Below the pieces are notes generated by a model that was given only the letters and a program-made list of their open reading frames with translations, did not search any database and was not told where the DNA came from. The translations under genes were made by a program, and so were the position numbers. Below are positions 1 through 11,332 of a stretch of 64,000 nt of DNA, piece by piece; positions within the stretch are counted from its first letter, which is position 1; each line of letters begins with the position of its first letter. This DNA comes from Nemertoderma westbladi (lineage: Eukaryota; Xenacoelomorpha; Nemertodermatida; Nemertodermatidae). The stretch covers positions 19,270 to 83,269 of the forward strand of contig JAUCBJ010008780.1 in the NCBI GenBank assembly GCA_032718475.1, given 5' to 3'.

Positions 1-2552
1 TTAGCCCAGTTATATTGATTGCTCGGAGTTTAGTACAACAAATGTGGCTTGAAAACCACTCATGGGACGATCCACTTAAGGGAGAGTTGTTAAAGAAGTG
101 GATGAAATGGGAAGATTCTCTACCAGCTATCGAGAACTTTATAATTTCCCATTCATATTTTGGTCATGTTCTCCCTACGTATTCCTATCAACTCCATGTG
201 TTTGGAGACGCCAGCGATATGGGAATAGGTATAGTAGCCTACCTAAGGGTGGAAACTCCGGACGGAATCAAAGTTGCCTTGGTTACCTCTAAGGCATTGA
301 TAAACAATAAGTTGAAAGTTCCTCGAGCGGAGTTAAAAGCGGCTCTATACGCTACAGCCATCGGCCGGAATGTAACAGAACAGATCGACTATCCACTGGA
401 GAAAACTGTCTATTGGACCGACGCTTTACTCGTGTTGGAGTATATAACCAATGAAGTCTGTCAGTTCAGTGTCTTCGTTACCAATAGAGTAGCTATTATA
501 CTCAGTCGCACAACGATGGATCAATGGAGACATTGCCCCGGAACGATTAACCCAGCAGATATCGCCTCCAGGGGAGCAACTCCACAAGAACTGGTAGATA
601 CTCCAGACTGGCTAGGTGGACCCGACTTCCTCTACAAAGAAGAAGAAGAATGGCCTCCTCATCTTACTACCACAGAGATTAGACAGGCCAAGGGAGCGGA
701 GAAAGTCAAACCTAAAACTCGGGCGAGTAAATCGAAGTTATTCAAACCTATGGTAGATCTGTCTGTACTACATACTTCCGGAGACAACGCTTTGGATCAG
801 AAACCCACAGCCACAAATAAACTTGTTGTGGAAATCCGTGATAAGGATTGGAAATCTGGAATACCAGACGTCTCGCAAGGACTCTCACCTCTTCTGCAGA
901 GAGCGATACATCACTACAGTTCCTGGAATCGGCTCTGTAAGGCCGTTACATATTTAAAGAGATGTTTTCACCATCACTACTCCGGGATGAAGGCCAAAGG
1001 TGATACCGCTCCAATAACATCAGTGCAGGTCCATGTTATTAAAGATCTTCCCAAATATAAGATACCCGACAGGTTTCTGAAGGAGAAGATCAGTTATCAG
1101 GAGCATGAAGAAACCAACAAGCAGATGCTGAGACTCCTGCAATGCTATGAAGATTCCGATAAGTATTTCCTGTTGTTGAGAAATCCACAGATGCGCTTAA
1201 GGGATCGTTTCTCTAGCACAATGATAGATGGGTTGATATGTGTTGGAGGAAGATTAACGAATGCTCCATTATCCTTTGACACTAAGTTCCCCATACTCAT
1301 TAGAAATCTTGAAATACAAGTCAAGATGATTGTAGATGTTCACAGCAAACTTTATCATGCTGGTAGGGAACGAGTTCTTAGCGAAATTCGAACTCGCTAT
1401 TATTTTTATAAACCCCGTAGAGCTCTGAACCAAGTTCTTAGGAACTGTATACCCTGTAGGAAAGCATTCAGTAGGCCTTTAACACAGCGAGAGGCAGAAT
1501 TACCTAGGGAACGAGTAAGCTTCTATGAACCACCCTTCACTAATACCGGTGTGGATTTATTTGGCCCTATTGAAGTATATCGTGCTAGGACTATAGTCAA
1601 GAGATGGTGTGTAATCTTTGTTTGTATGACTTGTAGAGCTATCCATCTCGATATGGTGAACGATTTATCGACCAACAGCTTCCTATTAAGCTTACGACGA
1701 CAGATCGCTCGCTTTGGCACTAGTAACACGATGAGATCTGATAAGGGAACTAACTTCATTGGTGCCAACAATGAAATCAAAGCTTATGTCAAAGATTGGA
1801 ACCAAAGACAGGTGGACGATCAGCTACGAATAACAGCGTCTAGCTGGACCTTCAACGCCGCCGACGCCCCTTGGTGGGGATGAAGTTGGGAGAGATTAAT
1901 AAGAAGTGTGAAGACAGCATGTCACTTTATAGTGCCTTGCCGCGCGTATCTCACCGACGAACTTTTGCGGACGTTAATGGAGGAAATCGCCGCCTATCTC
2001 AATGAGAGACCGCTTATGCCAGTCTCATCGAGTCCCGATTCCCTGGAAGCGCTAACACCCGCGCACTTCCTACTGAAGAAACCTGTAGCCATGCTACCAC
2101 AATCGGAAATCACAGACGGAGACGAATACTGCCGGCAAACTTGGCAACTCATGCAGTTGTTATCCCGTCGTTTCGCTGATCATTTCAAAAAACATTATCT
2201 GCCCACGCTACAACTTCGAACTAAGTGGTTTGCGCAGCAAGAAAACGTCAGCGCTGGAGACATGGTTCTTATTGTGGATGTAGATCTTCCACATAAGCGG
2301 TGGCAGACAGGTCGTATCATCGAGACTCACATCTCTGATGATGGTTTGGTGCGATCGGTAGAACTCGTCGTCATGCGACGTTACTTCAAGAAATCGGGAA
2401 TTGTCTTCGAGACGCAGCAGCTCAATCGCCCAGTTGGTCGCTTATGTTTACTGGAAAGAGACAGAGAACTCTCCGGAAACTATGGGAGACAAGATACTCT
2501 TCCCACGACCACCTCCCTAATCCAACAAACATCTAGGGACTCCCCAGCTTAG
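1..2552 (+). pseudogene. pol: BEL/Pao pol, 3' part: RNase H, integrase, DUF5641-like C-terminus; one in-frame stop
   Basis: The reading frame is already open at base 3, so the gene begins outside the window. In order it shows the end of the RT thumb (a SPVI..AR motif at the edge), an RNase H-like domain (HVFGDASDMG near nt 200, PRAELKAA near 330, WTDALLVLEY near 415), the BEL hallmark WRHCPGTINPADIASRG near 520-585, the integrase HHCC zinc finger (HSKLYHAG to CIPC, nt 1340-1460), the integrase core (GVDLFGP, SDKGTNFIGANNE) and a DUF5641-like tail after nt 2000. A TGA at 1881-1883 interrupts the frame where related integrases usually have Gly, three codons before the probable catalytic Glu of SWERLIRS. 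The same frame then continues to a TAG at 2550-2552. I see no other lesion, so the copy looks disabled by one substitution. It belongs to the same family as the minus-strand element at 13408-27552. Confidence 0.9.
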
Positions 2553-4183
2553 TAGCATATGGAGTGGGTGTGTGACCATATTATTTTATATTCTTATTAT
2601 TTTATATTTATGTATGTATTATTATGTAATTTTATTATAATCGTTTTATTTAATTTTATTTAGTAGCATGTTATTTTAGCGATTATTTAGTAGATTAGTG
2701 CAATATGTTCGCGTTTATTACGTAATTACTTATATTATATATTTAGTGCGACGTCGAGAAATAATTATTTTTCTCTTTCCTTACTGCCCGTATTACATTA
2801 CGAATACGTAACTACAGTAAGATGAAATGTCCGTACTTATTAAAGTACCATAAAGCCACTACTATATTCAAGTATTATTGGTAGGCAGAGTATTAGGAAT
2901 GCAAAGTTCAGATCCTCGTGTCTCAGCTAAACCAAGCTCTGGGTAGACCTTGGAAACGACTTGCCTCTTCACACTGACATTGCTTTGTGCGATATTGCTC
3001 TCATACCGTATATTAAATAATATATATAGTAGCGTGATGTCCCTTTAACAGTAGCGTATAACGCAAAATAAATCTGTTTAACCCTTTGACCATCTGCAAT
3101 TCTAGTCGATTAAGATATCGTGGCACCCACCGATATACTTGAAAGACAAAATTCTAGAATCAGTGGTTAACGTCCCCAGACAAGTTCTGGAATAAACTGG
3201 TGCCCATCCTAAATATGAATTATTAATCTTTACAAAATATGTCAAATATCAGATCCTTTAAAATTCTAGTCGATTAAGATATCGTAGCACTTACCGATAC
3301 TCTTAAAAGGACAAAATTCCTAGAATCAAGGATCCCAGTCCCCAGACACGTTCTGGAATAAAATTGTGTCTATTTTAATATTAAATAATAAAATTTACGG
3401 GAATAAATTTAAATTCATATGTTTCAATGAATTTAATAAATTGTCATTTTATACAATTTATAACATTCCCAAAATTCCATTAATTAATAGATCATGGGAG
3501 TGGAGATTCACTCTATTAAGTGTATTTGTGTGCGAGAATCTCCAATATATAGTCAATAGCCGATAAAATTCATAAAATCATATATAGAGAGGATATTGAC
3601 AATTAAAGAATTACTATTAAATAGCATCCCAGATCTGCATGCATGAGAATTACCCTAATTCTACCGCTAGCTTTCCATAATGTCACCATGGCAACAACCA
3701 CGCTAGAATTAGAAGTGAGTTAAAAGAACAATAGAAAGCTTGCCCCATTGAATAGCATAGTGAATAAATAGCGCACTGCTAGTATCCAAGGATACATAAT
3801 AAATACAGTGACATTCTGGAAGGTACTGACTAACGGACAAATGGCCCGAATGTGTGCAGTTTATGGCAGTTGTGTTGAATTTGTGCGTTTGTAGGTGAAT
3901 GTTACTACTAAGGTGTGTTTACAGTAGCGAGTCGCAATTGTGAAAGTAGCCCTAACCCTCCAGAAAGAACCTGAAGTACATCTAAGCCTTTGGGACGGAC
4001 AGTGGAGTGACTTGTGCCGGTTATCGTTGTCGTTGTGTAGCTACATCGTTGGCGAAAGCACAGCGACGACGGTACATCGGCGCTGAGGATCTTACACTGT
4101 CCGGGGGCAAAAGAGGGGTAGGCAGCGACGCCCGCTAGCCTAATATATAAACTCATTATAATATTGATAAACTCATAGCAGAT
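2553..4183. other. Spacer between pol and accessory ORFs of the BEL/Pao element
   Basis: About 1.6 kb of AT-rich non-coding DNA follows pol. It is matched, in inverted orientation, by 17769-19387 of the second family copy, so it belongs to the element and not to host flank. It contains an imperfect direct repeat with a 164-bp period (first units starting near 3098 and 3262), each beginning with the motif TTCTAGTCGATTAAGATATC and ending near a TTCTGGAATAAA motif. No ORF in it has recognisable content. The sequence just before the next ORF ends in CATAGCAG, which could serve as a splice acceptor for a subgenomic RNA; this is inference only. Confidence 0.7.
3098..3370 (+). repeat. 164-bp imperfect tandem repeat in the BEL/Pao 3' spacer
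   Basis: Two successive units start near 3098 and 3262 and share TTCTAGTCGATTAAGATATC followed by an ACCGATA motif, a GACAAAATTC motif and a TTCTGGAATAAA motif. The second unit is cut short at about 3370. The inverted counterpart lies at about 18570-18845 in the other family copy, so the duplication predates the split of the two copies. Confidence 0.65.
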
Positions 4184-5110
4184 ATGACTGAGTTGATAGA
4201 AGATGATCTTGGTATCAGGGAGCGATATACTCTACCTTTACAAGCGTTTGTCGATAGCTTGATACGCGGCGACGCTGGTCCAACTACTACGGAGGATGAT
4301 GGTCGTTATATCGAACCGCCAATGTCCCCGGAGCAACTTCTCGCTATACGCATCGTAATGGTACGTATATGGACTTCTTAGCTACTGGTCATCCTATCGA
4401 CCTACACGATATGAACGATATAGACACCAAAAGGGAAATGGTTTATTTAAATATCATACCCAGCGGAAGCGGAACGATAAACTGAGACTCGAACACGAAA
4501 ATTATATTCGAAACCGACTCGAGAGTGCAGATGTCGAAGAGCCGGATAAACGCAGCGACTTCACCAAATACCTGGAATTCTTGAGAGAAACCTATCTCGA
4601 TATTACCAGTCAACAGAATCTAGAAACTCGATATCCTCAAGGTATACATCATGACCGCATGGTAGAACTCAAACGGCTCTATTCCACTATGATGTATCTT
4701 ACCGCCGATCGACCGCTACCTGTTGTACCGGATAGCTTCGAACGGATGGAGGAATATTGTAAGCTGGAGAAAGATCACTCGCATTTCCCCTACAAGACGT
4801 GCGTTTTTGGTATTATTGCGATGAATGTCCAAGACCCAACCAACAAACGGAAAGACATAAACATCCGCGGAGACGTTGCTTTAAACACGGTTTTACTCGC
4901 TATATTTACGGGAGTTTCAAGCGAAACTTGTTCGATGTATCACCTACGCTCGTTCGACTCAGACGATCCTTAAATAAACCAATGATCAGAGTTTTGGAAT
5001 ACTCGATCAGATCTCCTCATTCCCTAGTGAGACCTCAGACTCTTGATCCTATTAGTATGACGGATCCTCCCGAGCTGTATTCACTGTTCAAAGATCTAGT
5101 GTTACCCTAA
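4184..5110 (+). pseudogene. BEL/Pao accessory ORF A (unknown function), frameshifted copy
   Basis: The ORF starts with an ATG in MTELIEDDLGIRERYTLPLQ and is clearly homologous to the intact 209-codon ORF at 17139-17768 on the other strand. A short deletion relative to that copy near 4345 shifts the frame after 65 codons. The homologous frame resumes at about 4581 (LRETYLDI..QQNLETRYPQGIHHD) and runs to 4973, where a further shift is needed to reach LVLP before the stop at 5108-5110. This copy extends farther at the 3' side than the other one, so the ancestral protein was longer than 209 residues. I see no signal peptide, membrane segment or known motif. It lies where env-like third ORFs sit in some BEL elements, but nothing in the sequence supports an envelope role. 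Confidence 0.6.
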
Positions 5111-5510
5111 CAATTAATCGGTAACACTCCGGCAGTGAGCTCTAGTTAGCCGCCCATCTTACCTAGCCGTATTGGGACGCGGACACCTAATATCGCCATT
5201 CAACCATATAGTCGTCCCAGTTTAACGCGATACAACCCTTCATCAAGGTGGAGGAGAGCGTTGTACGAAACGAGTTAAACGCTATTCTACAAAGATCAGA
5301 AAGGAAACCTGCGTTTGTTCAGATAAACGTAAGTTGTAATAGCAGGTCCAAGCGGTAAACAAAGTAAATTTATCTCAGTTCGATCGGGAAATCCAGAATC
5401 TCTAAGAAGTTATCGAACTTGGACGACCCTATTCTCTGCGAGAGTTTTTGGATGAACGTATCCAGCTACGAGCGGAGGAAAATCAGCTCGAGGAGAAGCA
5501 TATCGAAACG
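5111..5510 (+). other. Eroded coding-like stretch between accessory ORFs
   Basis: No long open frame remains, but short frames read in a protein-like way: RTPNIAIQPYSRPSL near 5175, and a charged helix-like LREFLDERIQLRAEENQL at about 5439-5493. The young copy on the other strand has different sequence here because the two copies carry different deletions. It is probably the rest of accessory ORF A or the start of accessory ORF B. Confidence is low. Confidence 0.35.
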
Positions 5511-5671
5511 GCGGATACCCCGACCATAATCCTACACCTTCTGATGCAATCATATTGCACCCTTCACCCAGGATTTATAGCCCTCCTAGTAAAGTGGCTC
5601 CCCCCAAAGAGAAAAGGACTCTTGTTAGCCTCAAAAAACTGCGTAAACGCCGTCCGTGTAAGAAAGACTAA
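5511..5671 (+). pseudogene. C-terminal remnant of BEL/Pao accessory ORF B (zinc-knuckle protein)
   Basis: The frame containing the codon at 5537 reads GGYPDHNPTPSDAIILHPSP and continues through a basic tail to a TAA at 5669-5671. This aligns residue by residue with the end of the 591-aa protein encoded at 14697-16472 on the minus strand (GGYTDRNPIPSDAIILHPSP and its Lys/Arg-rich C-terminus). The other roughly 540 codons of that protein are absent here. The purine-rich CTGGGAGCGG directly before the LTR at 5750 is the probable polypurine tract and is identical in the other copy. Confidence 0.65.
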
Positions 5672-5749
5672 CTGTTTAGAGTATTTCTATATTTTAGAAA
5701 CTGTGATTTGTTATATTTTATAGACTTAAATCCCATTTTCTGGGAGCGG

Positions 5750-6927
5750 TGTAAAGGCTTTTGCATAATCAGCCGGTTATTTTCCCCGTAAAGTACTCTT
5801 TAGTTGGTTTAACAGGCATAAAAGGCCGTGTCCTTACTGTATTGTTGTTTTAGAGGACATAAAAGCCATTTCTTCTGTATGTGTACTTTAGCGGACATGA
5901 TTAGCAATTCTATGACGCAATACGCCGGATCCTCTTGAAACAGTGTAGAGACCATGACGACGGCTAACAGCTGATATTGCCACGTGGAACATCTCTTTGT
6001 TCTTTGTTCTCTCTTTGTTCGGTCGACCAATCAGAGCGTTTTTTGCCTCTGTGTTGGAGATTGTATATAGAAACTAGTGAAGTGAGTCAGTATGTGATTT
6101 TGTCCACAGCCTACAACACCGGCGTGGAACCTCCGTGTTTCAGTCTTTAGTTCAACATTAGTAGGCTTAATTATAGAGCGTATATCCGTTATCTCAACTT
6201 ATCACACTAATCTAATCTCATAACTTAATCATAAATCATACTCACTCATAACATACTTTAACATTACTGCTTTTGCTGTCGGTTATTCATTATATTTGTT
6301 GATGGAATATTATATTTGAAATACGTATCAATAATCAGACACCCCAATCTTCTTGATATACTAAAGGTTAGAGAGACCGGTTACATATAACGATTGTGAC
6401 TTATATTAAGTGGTTTGAAGTGAATCTAATGCTATTTTATAGGCCCTACATGTATTGTCTGTTATTCTCTTTGTATGTGACTAAAATTAGTGAAGGTCGG
6501 CAGATTGGTGTGCAGCATTGTGCAGTATTGTGTATGATTGTGATTGATAACGAAGCATCTCCTAAAGAATGCGCCATATACGTGAATCTATAGCCATCCC
6601 GTTGTGTATAGTTTAAGTCATAACTCTGTTTATATATTTAAAGCGCCACGTCCTAAAGGAACTGTTAATATTTCCCGAAAGTGAATAATATTTGTCAGAG
6701 ATTATATATATTAAGATCAGTCGAATAATACAGTAGGCCTATCCCGCAATTCGATTAGGCTTCTGAATCCAGTCTCCCGGGTATATCCAGCGGGTGAATG
6801 ATCGCGCATAGACTGGTTTCGGCTAATGTAGTGTATCAAATATTTGTCGTAGGCTAAAGACTATCTATTATCTAGAAGACATCCTAATTTGGCAGGTTAA
6901 ACTGCTAAAGGTCTGAAAGCGCGAACA
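5750..6927 (+). repeat. 3' LTR of the + strand BEL/Pao element
   Basis: The LTR begins TGTAAAGGC and ends GCGCGAACA, the same termini as the paired LTRs of the minus-strand copy (TGTAAAAGC and GCGCGAACA). It directly follows the shared putative polypurine tract. Its length is 1178 bp against about 1212 bp in the other copy, with visible divergence in the middle. A TATA-like TATATATTTAAA at 6631-6642 is a candidate promoter element. The 5' LTR is outside the window, so the target duplication cannot be tested; the five bases after the LTR are AAGTC. Confidence 0.8.
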
Positions 6928-7250
6928 AAGTCGTTAAGTTATAATTACTCGCACATTACTATTTTAGTAACTTTATACAGTTTTAAAGCTTTCATTATAT
7001 TATAAGTTTCCTACAATATAAACTATTGTTCTTAATTAATTAATTAGTTCTTAACCCAGCAAGTCCCGGACCATGAATGCTTCAATGAAATTTCTTGAAA
7101 TTTTTATTGTGAGCATAAAGTGGACCTATTAAGAAAATTCCAAACTTTGGTTAACGTACATATATGGGAAGATAGATTTTACATAGGGTCTACAAATGTA
7201 GACGTTAGGACTTCAAGGGTACAAAAATACACTTATTTTGTGCAAAAATA

Positions 7251-7818
7251 TGTGCAGACAGTGGTGCGGACACTGGTGCAGTCAGTGGTGCAGACACCTG
7301 GTGCAGACAGTGGTGCAGACAGTGGTGCAGACAGTGGTGCAGACACTGGTGCAGACACTGGTGCAGACAATGGTGCAGACAGTGGTGCAGACACTGGTGC
7401 AGACTTTGGTGCAGACAGTGGTGCAGACACTGGTGCAGACACTGGTACAGACACTGGTGCAGACAGTGGTGCAGACACTGGTGCAGACAGTGGTGCGGAC
7501 ACTGGTGCAGACAGTGGTGCAGACAGTGGTGCAGACACCTGGTGCAGACAGTGGTGCAGACAGTGGTGCAGACAGTGATGCAGACAGTGATGCAGACACC
7601 TGGTGCAGACACTGGTGCAGACAGTGGTGCAGACACGCGTGCAGACAGTGGTGCAGACAGTGGTGCAGACACTGGTGCAGACAGTGGTGCAGACAGTGGT
7701 GCGGACACTGGTGCAGACAGTGGTGCAGACACCTGGTGCAGACAGTGGTGCAGACACTGGTACAGACACTGGTGCGGACAGTGGTGCACACACTGGTGCA
7801 GACAGTGGTGCAGACACA
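7251..7818. repeat. 12-bp minisatellite (GTGCAGACAGTG)n, about 47 units
   Basis: A nearly unbroken 12-bp repeat, GTGCAGACAGTG alternating with GTGCAGACACTG, occasionally with an extra CCTG giving ACACCTGGTGC. Because 12 is a multiple of three, several frames on both strands stay open and would give simple repeats such as GADSGADT or VQTVVQTL. I regard none as a gene: there is no non-repetitive domain attached, and the open frames follow from the repeat period. Confidence 0.9.
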
Positions 7819-7821
7819 TGC

Positions 7822-8600
7822 ATCATGCTGCATGAAGGCCTTTTAGCAGTTTCAACAGCCCTTTTCAGCATTTATCATGCTGCACGAAGGCATCTGAACA
7901 GTTTCAACAGCTATTTTCAGCATTCTCATATTGCACAAATCCCTCTGAACAACTTCAAATGTTATTTTTTAGCATTTATGCTGCATGAAGGACTTTGAAC
8001 AGTTTTATAACTTTCAACAGCAATTTTCAGCTTTTCTCATGTTGCACAAAGCCATCTGAACAGTTTTATCAACTCTTTTCAGTATTTCACCTTCTGTGCG
8101 AAGGCCTGAAAGTTTCAAAACTTATTTTCAGTCTTTCTCAAGCTACTCGAAGACCGCTGAACAGTTTCAACAGCTCTTTTCAGCATTTATCATGCTGCAC
8201 AAAGCTCTGAATAGTTTCATTTCAAAATCTTTTTTCAGCGTTTATCATGCTGCACAAAGGTCTCTGAGCAGCTTTGAGAGATCTTTTATGTATTTTTCAA
8301 ACTGTGCGAAGGCCCCTGGGCAGTTTTATCAGTTCTTTTCAGTTTTTCTCATGATACATGATACCCTCTGAACAATTTCAACAGCACTTTTCAGCATTTA
8401 TCATGCTGCACAAAGGACTCTGAACAGTTTTAGTGGCTCTTTTCAGGTATTTAACATGCTGCGCGAAGGCCTGAATAATTTCAAAAGCTCTTTTCAGTAT
8501 TTAAAATGCAGCAAGAATGTCTCTAACCAAAGCGTTTTGACAGCTTGTTTCAGTATTTGTGATGCTACTTGACTGCTTGAAGGCCTCTAAATAGATTTGG
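7822..8600. repeat. Degenerate tandem array of about 75-85 bp units
   Basis: A unit of the form CTGAACAGTTTCAACAGC, then TTTTCAGCATTTATCATGCTG, then CACAAAGG recurs roughly nine to ten times with substantial divergence. Small frames through it are by-products of the repetition. The array lies inside the TTAA-bounded element and follows the 12-bp minisatellite directly. Confidence 0.65.
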
Positions 8601-8634
8601 TGGGGTTGAAATGAACATAAGAACCCAGCGTTCA

Positions 8635-8890
8635 TGTCAATATTGACATTAGATGTCAATATTGACATGCAATAAAACATACTGTATCATTAAAATTATT
8701 ACAAACAACAATATACATTGGTTGGATTCAACAATATTTTAATTAAAATAGATATTCTCTTTACAAAAAAACATTTTCTACTTTTCAAATCACAATATTT
8801 AAAAAATTTATGATCAAAACATGTCAATATTGACATCATGTCAATTTTGACATGGAACATGTCAATATTGACAACATGTCAATATTGACA
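8635..8890. repeat. Cluster of six 14-bp palindromes TGTCAATATTGACA
   Basis: Five perfect copies of TGTCAATATTGACA start at 8635, 8654, 8822, 8860 and 8877. A sixth at 8839 has one mismatch. Spacing within the two groups is 17-21 bp, close to two helical turns. The sites lie within the non-autonomous TTAA element. Such clustered dyads could bind a dimeric protein, but no binder can be named. Confidence 0.8.
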
Positions 8891-9419
8891 AAGTGCCCGA
8901 CTGTACAGTACCTACTCTATGTCAGGTGAAATTATGAGCCCCTGTATCCTGTATCCATATTCCTGTATGAAATGTCTTCTGAAATTACAGTATATACTGT
9001 ACTACAGTAATTTCAGTGATATTTTGTACCCCTTAAGTCCTAAGGTCTACATTTGTAGACTTGCTCATTCAGGACATCACGAATTCTAATTACATGTTGT
9101 TGGGAGCTTCATAATTCATTTATATGTTCAGAAATTATCAGGGATGATAATATTTGCATCTCCAAGTCACATGAGGCAACTTTCGTCCTAAAATTAGAGT
9201 TGAATTGACTCGCCCTTTTTTTGCATAAATTCACTAAAATTGAGCTTTTGTCAGATGTTAGTATTGCGAACATGAGGGCTAAAATTTACTTTAAATAGTA
9301 CTCCCATGCCTCTAAGTCTGATTTATAGTGAAAATACTAAATAAATTGGTACAGCTTTTAATTGAGAGCACCATATTGCATGGGTCTACAAATGTAGACC
9401 TTAGGACTTAATGGGTTAA

Positions 9420-10239
9420 TTAATTGAATTCTTCTAATTATGTAACAAATATTGATTTATTAATTAGATTTATCACATTTTCTTAAGGATTTATATTAAT
9501 GAATGATTTATTGTTATATGTATAATTTATTCAGTGCCTCTGTATAAAGTAATTAATTATTTTTATTGTCTGAGTTAGAAAAGTCGCCTTCCTAAATTAC
9601 TGGTAGTCGAATTTCAATAATTCTTAGAATCGTTTAACATCATGTACATTACATCTTTATCGTTGAGTCGGGCATTGTCATGCTCTCGGTAAAGTTGTAC
9701 ATGTACATAGTGTAATTACGTTTTATATGGGTTTTAGGTTAGCGTAGTGTAATATTGTATTTGTAACCAAGTAACATAAAGGACCCCCTTGGAAATAAGC
9801 TGCAAAGCTTTAGGGGTAATCCTATATGTTATATTGGACAATACCTTTATACCGGTAAATTGTTTGGTGTATTTGTTATTGTTTTTACATAATGTATAAA
9901 TAAATCTATCTATCTATCAGTAAATACTCCAAATTCAAATGCTTTTATGTTATAATGCATGATTTTGTTATCTTGGAAGTAATTTACAGTGCATAGTAAG
10001 CCACATCAAAGTTTTGATTTTTGGAATCACGTTCTTTACATTTGGAAATGTGGGAAGACAATACTTTTCCGATGGGATTTTCGGTGCAAAACAACTAAAA
10101 ATACATTTCTACATTGGATTTTAATTATGGTAAAAAAAAGGTTCTACCACTGAAATGAGAGTAATATTTTCGTAAAGTACAGGATTTCGAAATGACCATA
10201 AGGAAAATAATTTATGATATATTTTTTCAAATATAATGC
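9420..10239. other. No gene seen
   Basis: AT-rich sequence between the two TTAA-bounded elements. It holds a short TCTA microsatellite near 9905 and no ORF, RNA or repeat that I can support. Confidence 0.6.
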
Positions 10240-10243
10240 TTAA

Positions 10244-11328
10244 CCCTATTACCACTGGGGTGTTTTGACCATTAGCACCCCTGGGGGGGGGGGGGGGGGG
10301 GGGATTCGGCCCACCCACTATTTGTAGTCGTCCAATGAAATCCTACAAAATTTGGGCTGTTGGTGAAACAACTATAGATGAACACTACCAAACCTTAAAA
10401 AGTTAAAATTTCATAAGCAGCGACTCATAATTTTGATGAAAAATAAAAGTAGTCCCAGGACAAAATTACAAAATTTTTCGTTTTCTAAAAACTAATAGTG
10501 TGGCAGTGTTGGTTAGATTTAGTAGGTTTTTCAAGACGCTGAATCGAATGTGATTATATTCCACTTCCAAAAATTGAAGTTAATGCTATTTTTCGTGCAC
10601 CTAAGAAGTGGGCGTGGCACTTCAAATTTTGAAAAATACGAGATTCGGAAAATAAACCAAAATTGAAATTTTAACGAATTTATATAGGTTTTCCAGACCG
10701 CTGAATCGATTGAAAGTAATATAGAAGCCTGAAGACTTAGAAGTTAGCCATTTTTTGAAATCAAAACTTTAGTGTTTTTTCCGAATAAAGTAATTTTGAA
10801 AATTTGAAGTGCCACGCCCTAATTTTGGTGCACCAAAAATGGCGAACCACTAAGTCTTCAGGCTTCTATATTACTTTCAATCGATTCAGCGCTCCAGAAA
10901 ACCTATAAAAATGCTTCGAAATCAGAACTTTAGTAAATTTTCCGAATAAAGTAATTTTGAAATTTTAAAGTGCCACGCCCTAAATTTGGTGCTCCAAAAA
11001 TGACGTACCACTACACTTACATACTTGTATAGAGCATTAGAGTGATCCAAACCAATAAAAATAGCCAAACATAAATAATTACTAAATCACGAATGACTTT
11101 GTAAAATTCGAAAATTTCAAAAAATTTGGTGCTGGAGACCAAATTTTGAGGTGGCACCCACATCAAAAAGTAGAAATCCAATTGCAACGGCGTTTTTTGC
11201 AAAAGATGCGGCATTAAATTTGGCTAATTCTCACAAAAAATTGGGCCGGTACGTAATGTGGTTGCATAGTTACAGCAACTAAAAACTAAGAAGGGGCCGA
11301 TTCGCCCCCCCCCCCAGTGGTAATAGGG
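10244..11328. mobile_element. Second TTAA-bounded non-autonomous element (about 1.1 kb)
   Basis: Flanked by TTAA at 10240-10243 and 11329-11332, with a good terminal inverted repeat: CCCTATTACCACTGGGG at the left and CCCCAGTGGTAATAGGG at the right. A 21-base G run (10283-10303) follows the left end, and an 11-base C run precedes the right end. The interior has a hairpin-forming pair: TCGATTGAAAGTAATATAGA near 10707 and its complement near 10862. It also repeats a GTGCCACGCCC-containing segment. No protein is encoded. The TTAA target and CCC ends again suggest piggyBac-type mobilisation, by inference. Confidence 0.65.
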
Positions 11329-11332
11329 TTAA

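Larger units (their letters stand above)
7055..9415. mobile_element. Non-autonomous piggyBac-like element bounded by TTAA
   Basis: The unit is flanked on both sides by TTAA (7051-7054 and 9416-9419). It begins CCCAGCAAGTCC and ends GGACTTAATGGG, giving short terminal inverted repeats of the form CCC-NNN-AAGTCC. TTAA target sites with CCC/GGG ends are typical of the piggyBac superfamily. No transposase is present. The interior consists of a 12-bp minisatellite, a degenerate array of about 80-bp repeats and a cluster of 14-bp palindromes. A subterminal motif GTCTACAAATGTAGAC occurs three times (near 7188, 9045 and 9384), the middle copy inverted, so the internal part from 7187 to 9066 is itself framed by inverted repeats. 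The superfamily assignment is inference from termini only. Confidence 0.6.

Noticed and set aside
7251-7818. CRISPR-like array
   Set aside because: The repeats are contiguous 12-mers without spacers, and the genome is eukaryotic.
7120-7871. Multiple overlapping frames of 97-212 codons on both strands
   Set aside because: All arise from the 12-bp minisatellite period. No signal peptide, domain or codon bias supports a gene.
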